From positions 1-41,772 of the forward strand of contig JAFGHO010000026.1 in assembly GCA_016930085.1 (NCBI GenBank): a DNA stretch of 41,772 nt, read 5' to 3'. Position 1 is the first letter of the stretch, and the number at the start of each line of letters is the position of its first letter. Origin of the DNA: Spirochaetales bacterium (GTDB lineage: Bacteria > Spirochaetota > Spirochaetia > SZUA-6 > JAFGRV01). The translations under genes were made by a program, and so were the position numbers. The notes under the pieces were generated by a model. That model was not told the origin of the DNA and did not search any database. It saw only the letters and a list, made by a program, of their open reading frames with translations. Shown piece after piece: positions 33,490 to 41,772 of this stretch.

Positions 33490-34401
33490 CTACAACATCC
33501 CGTCCAGATCGATTCCGATCGACTTGAGAATGAGAAGCGCCTTGATATTCATCTCATAGTACCGGTACCGGCCCGCCCTGATAAGCGCCTTTTCATAATC
33601 ACTCGTTCCTTCACCGAACATCCCCACGACTTCCTCTTCGATAAAGGCGATCTCTTCATCGCCGTACACATAATAGGTGATTTCGACTTTTTCACTTGTT
33701 CCGTCGAATAACCTAAAGTCAGCGACAATGGCGTATTCCACGCCGTAGCCGTAGACTATCTGATCGAGCCGTACGGTATAATCGCCGCCCTGTTTCTCGA
33801 ACGACGCCGCTTCGCATTCCGTTTTTTCAGTTTCCTTGTTGACGATTGCAAACGAGGCGTTTTGTATCGATACCCCCTGCCTGAACTTGAAATAAAGCGG
33901 ATCGATCACGAGACTCTCGTCGGAGCGATATGTTTTTCCGAACGCTAAAGAAAATCCCCCTTTCAGCTCCCCGGCGCCGATCGCCCCGAGATACGGCATG
34001 TACCATTCGAGGATTTTCGTTTCATTCTCTATTCCTTTTGACCTGAGGACCGTTCCGCCGATACATGAAATGTAATTGTCCTTGAGTTCGGGATTAATCT
34101 CGTCGAATGCGGATTTCTCGAACGAAACGGGAAAACGGGTATAGACAACCGGTCCGGAATTAAGCCCGACCTGGACTTTTCCCCGTTTTTCACCTTCGGC
34201 GAGGGCAATCACGCTCTTTTTATACACTTTTCCGCCCGGTTTCACCGGGGCCGCCGTCCCGCCATATGTCTGAACAAGCTCCCCCCTTACCGATAGAACG
34301 ATACCGATGATCCCCTCGGAATCATCCGCCCGGGCGGCGATACAGATCAGCAGCATGAAAACCGCGTGTACGGCCTTCCGGGGATACCTTGCCCTGTTCA
34401 T
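33490..34401 (-). CDS. Secreted protein with FecR-like N-terminal region
   Basis: A 303-residue protein with a signal peptide (KAVHAVFMLLICIAARA, cleaved near ARADD). The first part, IIGIVLSVRGELVQTYGG...VKPGGKVYKKSVIALAEGEKRGKVQVGL, has the spacing of FecR-type beta domains. A beta-rich region follows and the end is helical (YEKALIRAGRYRYYEMNIKALLILKSIGI). No enzyme motif is seen. AAGGAGGTG lies just before the ATG, one of the best ribosome-binding sites in the window. The CHASE2 receptor gene ends 31 bases upstream; FecR-like proteins are, as I recall, often next to CHASE2 receptors, so it may feed a periplasmic signal to that protein. Confidence 0.7.
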   Translation of the reverse strand: MNRARYPRKAVHAVFMLLICIAARADDSEGIIGIVLSVRGELVQTYGGTAAPVKPGGKVYKKSVIALAEGEKRGKVQVGLNSGPVVYTRFPVSFEKSAFDEINPELKDNYISCIGGTVLRSKGIENETKILEWYMPYLGAIGAGELKGGFSLAFGKTYRSDESLVIDPLYFKFRQGVSIQNASFAIVNKETEKTECEAASFEKQGGDYTVRLDQIVYGYGVEYAIVADFRLFDGTSEKVEITYYVYGDEEIAFIEEEVVGMFGEGTSDYEKALIRAGRYRYYEMNIKALLILKSIGIDLDGML

Positions 34402-34432
34402 CGTGACACCTCCTTGTCCATACTATACACCG

Positions 34433-36571
34433 TTAACGGGTAAATTTCCATTGATAAAGCTTAATCCTGGCATACGATAGTTCCTTAAAATCACGGGCCT
34501 CGACCTCACCGGCTGCCGATAGCCGGTCCATGAACTCCTTTGTCACGAGCAGGGTATTCAGCCTGTCACCTGTCTGAAACAAGCTTGCTTCGACGGCGTC
34601 ATTGATTCCCGAACCGCTTAATGAATAATTGATCTCGCTTCCCGCCCCCACGCAACCCGCGTAGCATTCACATACGTGCAGGCAGATATCGAACGAAGCG
34701 ATATACGCCTTTTTTCTGCCGTACTGTGCGTCTATAAAAGTCTGCCACTTCCCGACCTCATCGAGGCACTGCCGGGCACAGGCAAAGGCCCTCGCTTCAC
34801 TTCCTTCTTCAGGGAGAGGAATATTCCAGAAACCAAGTACCCCGTCCATCCCCAGAACAAGATGGTTTCCTTCATGATGCTCGATCGCCTTGAAAACAAG
34901 GGAGAGGTATTTTTCATAGATGCTGGTGTAGCGTGTCGCATCTTCCTCGGTTTTTCCGAAATCCGGGAGTTTTCTCGGGAAGACCGCCATAATCACGCCG
35001 TCGGGAATCACTTTCGGCCGTTTCCATTCTTCCACATCCCTCAGCTTCTCCATCTGGGACGCCGAAAAAACCCTGCTCGCGACCATCTCGTATAATTCGT
35101 ACCTGTTTGTCGTCAGAATAAAACGCAGAATTGCGATAATCCCGAACGTCATGAGCGAGAAGGCGAACGGGGTAGTTATCGGAATAAAACAACCGAAACA
35201 GAAAGAAACAAACGAAACAAGAATAAAGACGGTAATAACGCCAAAAGAAAAAAGCAGACTTTTTCCGAGCTCCTTTGTCCATGAAAAAAACAGGACCGCG
35301 CCGATAACCAGGATCGATAACACAATCATCAGCCAGGAAGGACACTGATCGATATAAAACCGGTGCCGCAGATTCGAGAGGGCCGTTACATGGCTCATGA
35401 CACCCATCACCGTCTTTTTCTCGTAGGTAAAGGGATTTTCTCCCACAGCGGGCGTCAGGACGACATCGTTTTCTTCACCGGACTCAAGGAGGAATTCCGG
35501 CATCATGGATTGTGAAACGAAAAAATACTCAACCCCCGAAGCGCTGTCATTCTTCTTTATAAAAGGCTGTCCGAAGTAATTGTCGAGGCTTCGGGAAGAG
35601 TTTTCGAACCGGGGAGAAACGGTGGAAAGCCATATATAGTTGTTTTTGAACTCTAAAATATCCCTGCCGGTAAAAAAATTGTAGAAAATCTGTTTCCCGA
35701 GGTCATGATATCGCTTGCCGGTCGACTGTTCGAGCCGTCTTTCGATATCGCTTTCTTCCGCGAATCTGCTTATTCCTTCGGCGAAATCGGTAAAAAAATC
35801 GTATCGTCCGTCTTCCTGCTTCTCCATGACCTCCCCGGCCAGAAACATGGCAAGGGACATGGAGCAAAATGTTTTCCGGTCCCATATCATGAGCGGGATA
35901 TAGCCGATCGCCGCCTTGATATCTTCCCCGTTCTCGAACCCGGACCGTACGCTCCCCTTTGCGACATGGAGGTTGCCGATAAACATCCTGTCGCCGAGTG
36001 CCGGATCGATATCGGTAAGCGGCCAGTAGAGACGGTCTTCGAGAAGGTGCGAGCGAAGGGTCGTTACCGTATCGGGCCTGCGGACCAGAAGCCCGCCGAA
36101 CACGACAAACATGTTTTCCGGCATCCCGCCGAGCACCCGCCTCATCTCCCCGAACACTTCGGCCGCTTCATGTGCGGCAAAGGCGTAGTCGATGCCGGCG
36201 ACAACACGCTTTTCTCCGTGATTTTCCGCGTAATCGGCGATGACATCGAGTGCTTCCGCGATCATATCGTAATACGTGATCCCTTCATCTTCCGCCATGA
36301 ACGCGAGGCGCGCTTCCGGATCGATCCCGATGCAGTAAATATCCTCTAAATACGCTTCCGCCCCGCTTTCAGGGATCATCATATTCCGCAGCTTCGTGAA
36401 AAGCGAAAATTGATAGAGGGGATTGGAAAAAAAGACGACACCCCAGATGAACATGAAAAGTCCGGCCAGAATCGAAACCGTGGTTTCAATAAACAGGGGA
36501 GACAGCTTCAATTCCTTTGAATATTTCCTGAGGGAAAAAATTTTCTTAAACGCGTGTATCGTGTATTTCAT
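34433..36571 (-). CDS. CHASE2 receptor with degenerate adenylate/guanylate-cyclase domain
   Basis: A 712-residue membrane receptor. One helix (about 28-48), a CHASE2-like periplasmic sensor (about 50-405), three helices (412-430, 439-458, 464-485), then a class III cyclase-like domain (about 520-705). In active cyclases two aspartates hold the metals. The first, expected in the strand read here as GVIMAVFPRKLPDFG, is missing; the second is kept as D576 in VLGMDGVLGFW. GSEINYSLSGSGINDAVEAS matches the later cyclase motif in part. So it may bind a nucleotide or signal by contact rather than make cAMP. It lies in a leftward operon between a secreted protein and the FecR-like gene. Confidence 0.82.
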   Translation of the reverse strand: MKYTIHAFKKIFSLRKYSKELKLSPLFIETTVSILAGLFMFIWGVVFFSNPLYQFSLFTKLRNMMIPESGAEAYLEDIYCIGIDPEARLAFMAEDEGITYYDMIAEALDVIADYAENHGEKRVVAGIDYAFAAHEAAEVFGEMRRVLGGMPENMFVVFGGLLVRRPDTVTTLRSHLLEDRLYWPLTDIDPALGDRMFIGNLHVAKGSVRSGFENGEDIKAAIGYIPLMIWDRKTFCSMSLAMFLAGEVMEKQEDGRYDFFTDFAEGISRFAEESDIERRLEQSTGKRYHDLGKQIFYNFFTGRDILEFKNNYIWLSTVSPRFENSSRSLDNYFGQPFIKKNDSASGVEYFFVSQSMMPEFLLESGEENDVVLTPAVGENPFTYEKKTVMGVMSHVTALSNLRHRFYIDQCPSWLMIVLSILVIGAVLFFSWTKELGKSLLFSFGVITVFILVSFVSFCFGCFIPITTPFAFSLMTFGIIAILRFILTTNRYELYEMVASRVFSASQMEKLRDVEEWKRPKVIPDGVIMAVFPRKLPDFGKTEEDATRYTSIYEKYLSLVFKAIEHHEGNHLVLGMDGVLGFWNIPLPEEGSEARAFACARQCLDEVGKWQTFIDAQYGRKKAYIASFDICLHVCECYAGCVGAGSEINYSLSGSGINDAVEASLFQTGDRLNTLLVTKEFMDRLSAAGEVEARDFKELSYARIKLYQWKFTR

Positions 36572-36631
36572 TACCCCTGCAGAAAGGGGCCGCGTGCGGC
36601 CGGAGGACCGGGCGACCCCTTCGTCGTCCGG

Positions 36632-37090
36632 CTACTGGACATAAAACATGAGGAACCCGACATGCGCGGCCCTGTTTGCCGTCTTCACACCGGTCAGTTT
36701 GACCATGACATGCATTTCCATGGTCACCGACGGGGTGAGAATGACGTCACTGTCGATCCCGTCCGTGTTACCGTTGAAAATGAGGTTCCAGTTGTTGTCG
36801 TAGACTTCGATATCCACATCGGTGGCTTCCGAACTGGCGGACGCGATGAAAACGTAATTGGTTCCGTAATAAAACGTCCCGTCTATCTGAATGTACTGTC
36901 CTTCCTGCATGTAAAAGATCTGTCCCGCGTCGTCGGGTACCGTCACCGCATATCCCTCGTTCTGAAGGTAGACGATCGCGGCTTCCGCGTACGTCAGCAG
37001 ATTCTCGATCGCCTCTTCCTCTGAGGCATGGAGGAACACACAGGAAAACACTCCCGTTATAACGATACATACCAGTATTCTTTTCATCAT
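36632..37090 (-). CDS. Secreted beta-rich protein of unknown function
   Basis: About 152 residues with a signal peptide (MKRILVCIVITGVFSCVFLHA, cut near HASEEE). A short helix (AIENLLTYAEAAIVYLQNEGY) leads to a beta-rich body with VDIEVYDNNWNLIFNGN and MHVMVKLTGVKTANRAAHVGF, recalling periplasmic ligand-binding or pre-peptidase beta-sandwiches, but no family is clear. I chose ATG 37090 because GGAGGGG lies 5 bases upstream. An ATG at 37108 overlaps the stop of the lipoprotein gene (ATGA) and would add six residues. It is the second gene of the leftward operon. Confidence 0.65.
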   Translation of the reverse strand: MMKRILVCIVITGVFSCVFLHASEEEAIENLLTYAEAAIVYLQNEGYAVTVPDDAGQIFYMQEGQYIQIDGTFYYGTNYVFIASASSEATDVDIEVYDNNWNLIFNGNTDGIDSDVILTPSVTMEMHVMVKLTGVKTANRAAHVGFLMFYVQ

Positions 37091-37104
37091 CTCATCCCCT
37101 CCTC

Positions 37105-37905
37105 TCATTTAACCATTCCATTGATCTCAATGGCAAGCGCGTTTATCTGTTCCACGACGTCCCTTGATATCGAACCGGTTTCGTCCAGGCTCATGAGATC
37201 GAGCAGTTTCGATGTCATCTCGAGGATGTTTTTGTAACGTGGTTTCTGATGCTGGAGATTCAGGTCCGTGAATCTGGCCTTGAAATATCCTGCTTCCGCC
37301 TTGCGGACAAGGGCTGAGGCAGTTTTCATCGAGTAGTTTTCGAGGATAATACTCGAGGTCTGCCGCAGCGCCTCGATCCAGGCGCCGAACTCGATCATCA
37401 CCGACTCCCCCCTGTTGCCGATCGCCTCGAGTGCTTCGATGACCACATCCTTGAGAGAATTCAGGGCCTTTTTTACAAGCTGGGCCTTTTTGTTCTCGTC
37501 CTTTTCGCCGAGCGCATCCACAAGCCCCTTTGCCGCGGTCTCTATCTCATCGGACTTGATATTCAGCCTGTCCGCGGCATCCTTGATCGAACCGCTTATC
37601 TTTTCCGCCGTCTCGTAATCGTTCAGGAAAACGGCGAGCAGTGCGTTTGCGCTTTTTACACCGATGTGATAACAAATCACCTCACGGTCGGTTGCCGTAA
37701 TACCCGACGACGTATCGAGCCAGGCGGACCACAGCGATATGTCCGTGTCCGCGATGAGCGCGTTCAACGCCTCGTCGGGATTCGATAACCGGAAAATGAT
37801 AATATTGTGCTGCAATGGTTTTTCCTGCGGCCCGCATCCGGCTGCGAAGAGCAACAGGAATATCAAAAGCGGTATTCCGGTAAAAACCTTCGGATTTTTA
37901 CGCAT
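37105..37905 (-). CDS. Helical lipoprotein, first gene of an envelope operon
   Basis: A 266-residue lipoprotein: signal peptide then L-F-A-A-G-C with the acylated cysteine near residue 24. The mature part is helical, with coiled stretches ADRLNIKSDEIETAAKGLVDAL and EALEAIGNRGESVMIEF, and no known domain is recognised. TAAGGAGGAATT lies before the ATG. The promoter at 37948-37976 drives it, and the run of closely spaced leftward genes (secreted protein, CHASE2 receptor, FecR-like, GtrA-like) suggests one transcript. Exact role unknown. Confidence 0.72.
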   Translation of the reverse strand: MRKNPKVFTGIPLLIFLLLFAAGCGPQEKPLQHNIIIFRLSNPDEALNALIADTDISLWSAWLDTSSGITATDREVICYHIGVKSANALLAVFLNDYETAEKISGSIKDAADRLNIKSDEIETAAKGLVDALGEKDENKKAQLVKKALNSLKDVVIEALEAIGNRGESVMIEFGAWIEALRQTSSIILENYSMKTASALVRKAEAGYFKARFTDLNLQHQKPRYKNILEMTSKLLDLMSLDETGSISRDVVEQINALAIEINGMVK

Positions 37906-37947
37906 ACAAATTCCTCCTTAATTTAAATAAATTCTGCAACCACTTAT

Positions 37948-37976
37948 TTTATAGTGAATTCGGGCGCCTTTTTCAA
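37948..37976 (-). promoter_or_regulatory. Strong promoter of the envelope operon
   Basis: On the minus strand TTGAAA (37971-37976), a 17-base spacer and TATAAA (37948-37953). It lies in the 110-base gap after the ABC transporter gene, so the operon has its own start. Confidence 0.6.
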
Positions 37977-38015
37977 ACGGAAAGCCCCCGGATATTTTTT
38001 ATTTTTACACACACC

Positions 38016-41000
38016 TTATAATTTTCCGAGTATCGCGATCGTCGCCAGGTGAAACAGGACCGCATAAACCAGAAGCACGGCCACATTGTAGCGGATCGTC
38101 AAAAAAGTGAACCGCCCCCATACCTTTTCATGTGCCGGAAAAATATTCATGTCCCTCAGCCAGAGCGATACATCCCCCGTCCTGCGGTGTTTGATCATGG
38201 CGAGCCATGCCGGCGTCCGCGCGACGGCGAGTTCTTTATGGACCGCCTCGTTTACCTCATAAAGGTAATATTTCGTGTAAAACCCGTTCGGCCCGGCTTT
38301 TTGAAAAATCGCTTCTATCTCGGCCTTTTCGGACGCCATGAGGCCGCTTCTCAGACGATAGATGGCGTTGTCCGGGTCTTCAGTGTAGTAGGAAGCGAGT
38401 TTTTCGGCTCGTTCGGGATATTCGGTCTCCAATTTCTCAAGAAGCCGGCCCGTAAAGGTGTCTGAAGATATCCTCGCGGGGATTTCCCCGGCCGGCGCCC
38501 CGGAAAGCCGCCTGAGCGGGGTGTATATCAGGCGGTCACTGTCCCAGCCGCCGCCATTGTCCCTTTCATACGCCTTTTTGATCGTCATGATATGATCGGT
38601 ATCCGTGACCTGATACAGGGGATTCAAATACTCGCTCGCGGAAAGAAATCCTTCATACGACCATCGGGCAAAGGTAAGGTTGGAATAAAGGGGAATTTCC
38701 TTGTTGACGAGTTTGCCCATATCGGAGAAGTCGACAAACATACCCCCGAAAATGATCTGGGGAATGATGATGAGCGGGATGATGTTGAACGCGGCGAGCT
38801 CGCTCCGGAGAAGCGATGAAACGAGCAGCCCGAGCGCGAAGGACACATAGGTGGTGACGAATCCCATGAGAAGGAAATAGAAAAAGGAATTGGAGACCGG
38901 AAGGTGCGCCAGTTCGGGAGGAAGCGAGACGGGAATCCGGAGGATGATGAATCCCGGGATAAGGTAGAGACATACCTGGAGAAACGCGAACAAAGAAAAG
39001 GTAATCGCTTTGGAAACGAGATACTGCCACGGTTTTATATCCACGATCTTTTCGCGGATCAGCATCGGCCTGTCCTTGATGACTTCGTTCACACTCGACA
39101 TCAGTCCGAAAAAAATAAAAATGATCGCGGAAAGGAAGAGGTATTTGGTCAGCTGGGTATTGGAAAAATACATATACGGTTCGCCCCCGCCCCTGAGGAG
39201 AAATGCGAGTATGAGTCCGAGAGTGAGGGGAACGAGAAAGGTCATCACCATGTTGGTCAGGTCCTTCCGCTTTTCCGCGAATGTCCGCCTGAAGAGGGTC
39301 AGAAGAATACCGAGCTTTACGGCAAAAGGGCGCTTTACCGCCGGCGGGAGTCCGCCTGCCGCCTCTCCCGCTTCACCGGCCCCTCTGTTCGCGTCCGCTT
39401 CCCCCGCCGCCTGTTTGGACAGATAAAGCTGTTTCCAGTAATCGGGTTCATACCGGCGGACGGGGACCGGAACGGATTTCGGCCGCCGGAACAGCTTCCG
39501 GAATATCCCGGCGACTCCCCTTCCCCACTCCTCCTTTTCCCTGTAGAGAGGAAGACCGTCTTTTCCCGATTCCTTTTTTTCGAGGACATTGAAAATAATC
39601 TCCGGATTCACGTTTCCGCAGGACGGGCATTCGATAAAATCGTCGCGCACCGGAAAGAATTGCTTGAAATACCCGATCGCTTTCATGCTGTCGCCGTAGT
39701 ACGCGAGTTTGCCCCCGACATCGAGGAGAAGCAGCTTGTCGAACTTCTTGTAGATCTCGGAGCCGGGCTGGTGAATGACGACGAACACGATCTTTCCCTT
39801 CTTTGAAAGTGATGAGAGAAGGGAGATGATCATCTCCGAATCCTTTGACGAGAGTCCCGATGTCGGTTCGTCGAGGAAAAAAAGGTCGGGATCGGAAAGC
39901 AGTTCGAGACCGATATTGAGCCGCTTTCGCTGGCCCCCGCTCAAAACCTTCTGAACGGGGCTTCCCACTTTCAGATTTCTTTTGTCGAGCAGCCCGATAT
40001 CCTTTAGCACGGTCTGTACGAGGTAATCGATTTCCCTTCCGGACTTTTCCGGCATCCTTATTTTTGCCGCATACTTCAGATTTTCATACACCGAGAGATT
40101 TTCCAAAAGCAGATCATCCTGCGGCACGTACCCGATATAGTGCCGGACCCTGTCGAAATTGGCGAAAAAATCCTCTCCATTGACGAGCACCCTTCCGCCG
40201 GAAGGCCGGTAATATCCCAGCAGCAGTTGAAGCAGGGTGGATTTCCCCGCGCCGCTTGCCCCCATGAATCCGACGAGTTCTCCGCTTTTCGCCTCAAAGG
40301 ACACATCGTCGATCCCGATCCTCCCGTTTTTAAACCGGTAGGAGAGACGGTCGACGGTAAACCTGTTGAAATGGACGAATGAGGTGACGATCTTTCCCGT
40401 TCCGGTATTGAAAAGCAGGCGGTTTTTTCCGATGGTCAGCGTCGAGTCGCGATCGATCGAAACGGATTGCCCCTCTTTCACTTCTTCGGAACCGAGATAA
40501 ACGGGATACGGCAGTTTTTCGGCGGACAACGTAAAATGCACGGCCTCATCGCGCCTGTGCGGGGTGATGGTCAACGACAATGGTTTTTCCGACATATCAT
40601 CGATATAAATATCCGCGCACTGATCCCGGTCGCTGATAACGAGGGTATTTTTTTCCGGTGTAACCTCCTTGAGGGCATAGGTATCACGGGTTTCCGAAAG
40701 AATTATCTCCCGCAACGGGATCCTGAAACCGCCGGCGAGTACCACGATATCGTTCAGATTGACAAAGGAGAAATCTTCGACATCGGTCCGATTAATGACA
40801 AGCGATATCCCGGAAGACGTATTTTTGTACAATCGAATGATATTGGCGTCGATATCCATTCTGAAATCGGCCTCTGAAAAGGAAATCTTTTTTACCATAT
40901 TCCCGTTTTCATAGGCAAAATATATCCGTTTCGTGTAATTGTTGCGCTTGAGTCTGAAAAAGAGGTGAATATCCGCGAGACGGACGTCCTTATCGCCCAG

Positions 41001-41612
41001 CGAAAGCGTCTTCCTCCCGTGAAGCGGGACGATCTGCCCGTCGTGCACCAGTTCTTCATCGATAAACACGCGGGATGACGAGCGTTTGTTGACGAGAAAG
41101 AAATTCTCCCTGATATCGAATATTTCGACATTGCTTCCGGGATAGATGAGATCGAAAGTGTGGGGATCGCCGCCAAAAGAAATTTTCCTGTTTACGTTCC
41201 CGATATATTCGTACTGATATGCGTCGACCAGCAGGCTTTTTATCAGGTCCGAATCCTCTGCGGAAATGGAAAAAAAACCGCATATATTGTCGAAAAGGCC
41301 GAGTTCACTCTCCGTAATACCGTCCGCGCCGAACAATTCATATATTTTTATCAGAAGCACGATCTTCCGCCGGTAATCCTCCCCATACGCCTTGTTGACA
41401 TTGTCGATGATCGATTCGAGGACGGGTTCTTCCTTTAACGCGGAAAGGAAACCGTTGAACACCTCTTCAGCGACATCCTTGGGGTAATATTCCCTGATAT
41501 ATTTGCTGAAAAAATCGATCTCCTGATCGGATACCTTGCCGTCCGCCTGAATGACATAAGCCATAAGCCGGACGAGATTGAGATGCTCCAGACCCGCGTT
41601 CTTGTCTTCCAT
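38016..41612 (-). CDS. ABCG-type transporter with TerB and FHA-like domains
   Basis: A 1198-residue fusion. Residues 10-130 form a TerB-like helical domain (MAYVIQADGKVSDQEID, YELFGADGITESELGLF). Two FHA-like beta modules follow (about 140-220 and 325-400, with LVNKRSSSRVFID and TLVISDRDQCADIYID), which in other proteins read phosphothreonine. The ATPase has Walker A GASGAGKST (451-459), signature LSGGQ (557-561), Walker B DLFFLDE (576-582) and H614. A CPSCG pair (662-666) and a linker lead to six or so membrane helices (about 800-1195). ABCG proteins move lipids or small molecules. GGAGG lies 9 bases before the ATG. The final helix ends at the stop. Confidence 0.88.
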   Translation of the reverse strand: MEDKNAGLEHLNLVRLMAYVIQADGKVSDQEIDFFSKYIREYYPKDVAEEVFNGFLSALKEEPVLESIIDNVNKAYGEDYRRKIVLLIKIYELFGADGITESELGLFDNICGFFSISAEDSDLIKSLLVDAYQYEYIGNVNRKISFGGDPHTFDLIYPGSNVEIFDIRENFFLVNKRSSSRVFIDEELVHDGQIVPLHGRKTLSLGDKDVRLADIHLFFRLKRNNYTKRIYFAYENGNMVKKISFSEADFRMDIDANIIRLYKNTSSGISLVINRTDVEDFSFVNLNDIVVLAGGFRIPLREIILSETRDTYALKEVTPEKNTLVISDRDQCADIYIDDMSEKPLSLTITPHRRDEAVHFTLSAEKLPYPVYLGSEEVKEGQSVSIDRDSTLTIGKNRLLFNTGTGKIVTSFVHFNRFTVDRLSYRFKNGRIGIDDVSFEAKSGELVGFMGASGAGKSTLLQLLLGYYRPSGGRVLVNGEDFFANFDRVRHYIGYVPQDDLLLENLSVYENLKYAAKIRMPEKSGREIDYLVQTVLKDIGLLDKRNLKVGSPVQKVLSGGQRKRLNIGLELLSDPDLFFLDEPTSGLSSKDSEMIISLLSSLSKKGKIVFVVIHQPGSEIYKKFDKLLLLDVGGKLAYYGDSMKAIGYFKQFFPVRDDFIECPSCGNVNPEIIFNVLEKKESGKDGLPLYREKEEWGRGVAGIFRKLFRRPKSVPVPVRRYEPDYWKQLYLSKQAAGEADANRGAGEAGEAAGGLPPAVKRPFAVKLGILLTLFRRTFAEKRKDLTNMVMTFLVPLTLGLILAFLLRGGGEPYMYFSNTQLTKYLFLSAIIFIFFGLMSSVNEVIKDRPMLIREKIVDIKPWQYLVSKAITFSLFAFLQVCLYLIPGFIILRIPVSLPPELAHLPVSNSFFYFLLMGFVTTYVSFALGLLVSSLLRSELAAFNIIPLIIIPQIIFGGMFVDFSDMGKLVNKEIPLYSNLTFARWSYEGFLSASEYLNPLYQVTDTDHIMTIKKAYERDNGGGWDSDRLIYTPLRRLSGAPAGEIPARISSDTFTGRLLEKLETEYPERAEKLASYYTEDPDNAIYRLRSGLMASEKAEIEAIFQKAGPNGFYTKYYLYEVNEAVHKELAVARTPAWLAMIKHRRTGDVSLWLRDMNIFPAHEKVWGRFTFLTIRYNVAVLLVYAVLFHLATIAILGKL

Positions 41613-41650
41613 AAGAGAAGGCCTCCGTTAAAAAAACGTCTGTAGTATGA

Positions 41651-41678
41651 AGTATAATGATGAAAGCGTGGAAGTCAA
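41651..41678 (-). promoter_or_regulatory. Predicted promoter of the ABC transporter gene
   Basis: On the minus strand TTGACT (41673-41678), a 16-base spacer and TATACT (41651-41656). Transcription would start near 41644, giving a leader of about 32 bases with GGAGG. Confidence 0.55.
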
Positions 41679-41698
41679 GGAAACGGGGCACCCCCCGG

Positions 41699-41772
41699 GC
41701 ATCTGCCCGCACGTTGTATGGTCGTCCGCGCGTTATGCGCGGTCACCCGCGTGTAAGCCGCGGTCACCCGCG
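41699..41772. repeat. GC-rich 21-base tandem repeat running off the window
   Basis: Units begin at 41699 (diverged), 41720, 41741 and 41762 (cut by the edge), exactly 21 bases apart. The core GGTCACCCGCG is perfect in the last two and two bases off at 41720. CGCGGTCACCCGCG occurs at 41738-41751 and 41759-41772. The period is a multiple of three, and the + frame from ATG 41660 stays open and reads G-H-P-R-V-x-R heptads. Confidence 0.65.

Noticed and set aside
36588-36601. Palindrome GGCCGCGTGCGGCC between the secreted-protein and CHASE2 genes
   Set aside because: It has no T-run and too small a loop for a terminator; left as an ordinary GC-rich spacer.
1-41772. tRNA, rRNA, CRISPR array, insertion sequence, phage or integration site
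   Set aside because: No cloverleaf, regularly spaced repeat-spacer pattern, transposase, integrase or flanking repeat was found; coding density is high and gaps are short.

Overview
The window is a dense stretch of bacterial chromosome from a Gram-negative, motile, signalling-rich organism. A member of the Spirochaetota is my best guess. The TolC-type outer-membrane protein, signal peptides and outer-membrane barrel candidate show a double membrane. The chemotaxis receptor, GGDEF and PilZ proteins, TPR envelope proteins, relaxed lipoboxes, long GH13/GH77 pair and eukaryotic-type chorismate mutase fit spirochaetes, but no single gene proves it. I found no rRNA, tRNA, CRISPR array, insertion sequence or phage gene.

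Layout, left to right. Bases 1-4.7 kb: tail of a rightward gene, a TPR lipoprotein, a B12-binding radical SAM protein, and a divergent STAS / PP2C-phosphatase pair (partner-switching signalling). 4.7-10.3 kb: a leftward, translationally coupled alpha-glucan pair, malQ followed by a very large GH13 amylase-like protein. 10.6-13.9 kb: a TerB-like helical protein, a eukaryotic-type chorismate mutase, a cupin and a membrane-anchored alpha/beta hydrolase. 14.0-16.5 kb: proA-proB for proline synthesis. 16.7-19.3 kb: a PilZ protein, then a tightly overlapping set of a yidD-like gene and two paralogous TPR/membrane proteins. 19.4-20.2 kb: a response-regulator diguanylate cyclase.

The most striking region is 20.3-29.0 kb. 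A TolC-family channel is divergent from a rightward row of four genes: a periplasmic adaptor, a GAF-domain adaptor anchored in the inner membrane, a PqqD/M50-protease/adaptor fusion, and a shortened SecA-like ATPase. No ABC or RND pump is present. I read this as a candidate export machine in which a SecA-type motor replaces the usual pump and a site-2-type protease may process the cargo. The cargo is not visible; a small outer-membrane barrel candidate follows behind its own promoter.

29.9-33.0 kb holds a second PilZ protein, a roughly 600-base gap with several perfect hairpins (a candidate structured RNA), and a chemotaxis receptor ending in a PilZ-like domain. 33.0-37.9 kb is a leftward operon of envelope and signalling proteins: lipoprotein, secreted protein, CHASE2/cyclase-like receptor, FecR-like secreted protein and GtrA-like membrane protein. 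38.0-41.6 kb is one giant ABCG-type transporter with TerB and FHA-like domains in front. The window ends inside a GC-rich 21-base tandem repeat.

c-di-GMP is a recurring theme: one cyclase, two PilZ proteins and one PilZ-like tail. All functional calls rest on reading motifs by eye; no database or folding program was run.
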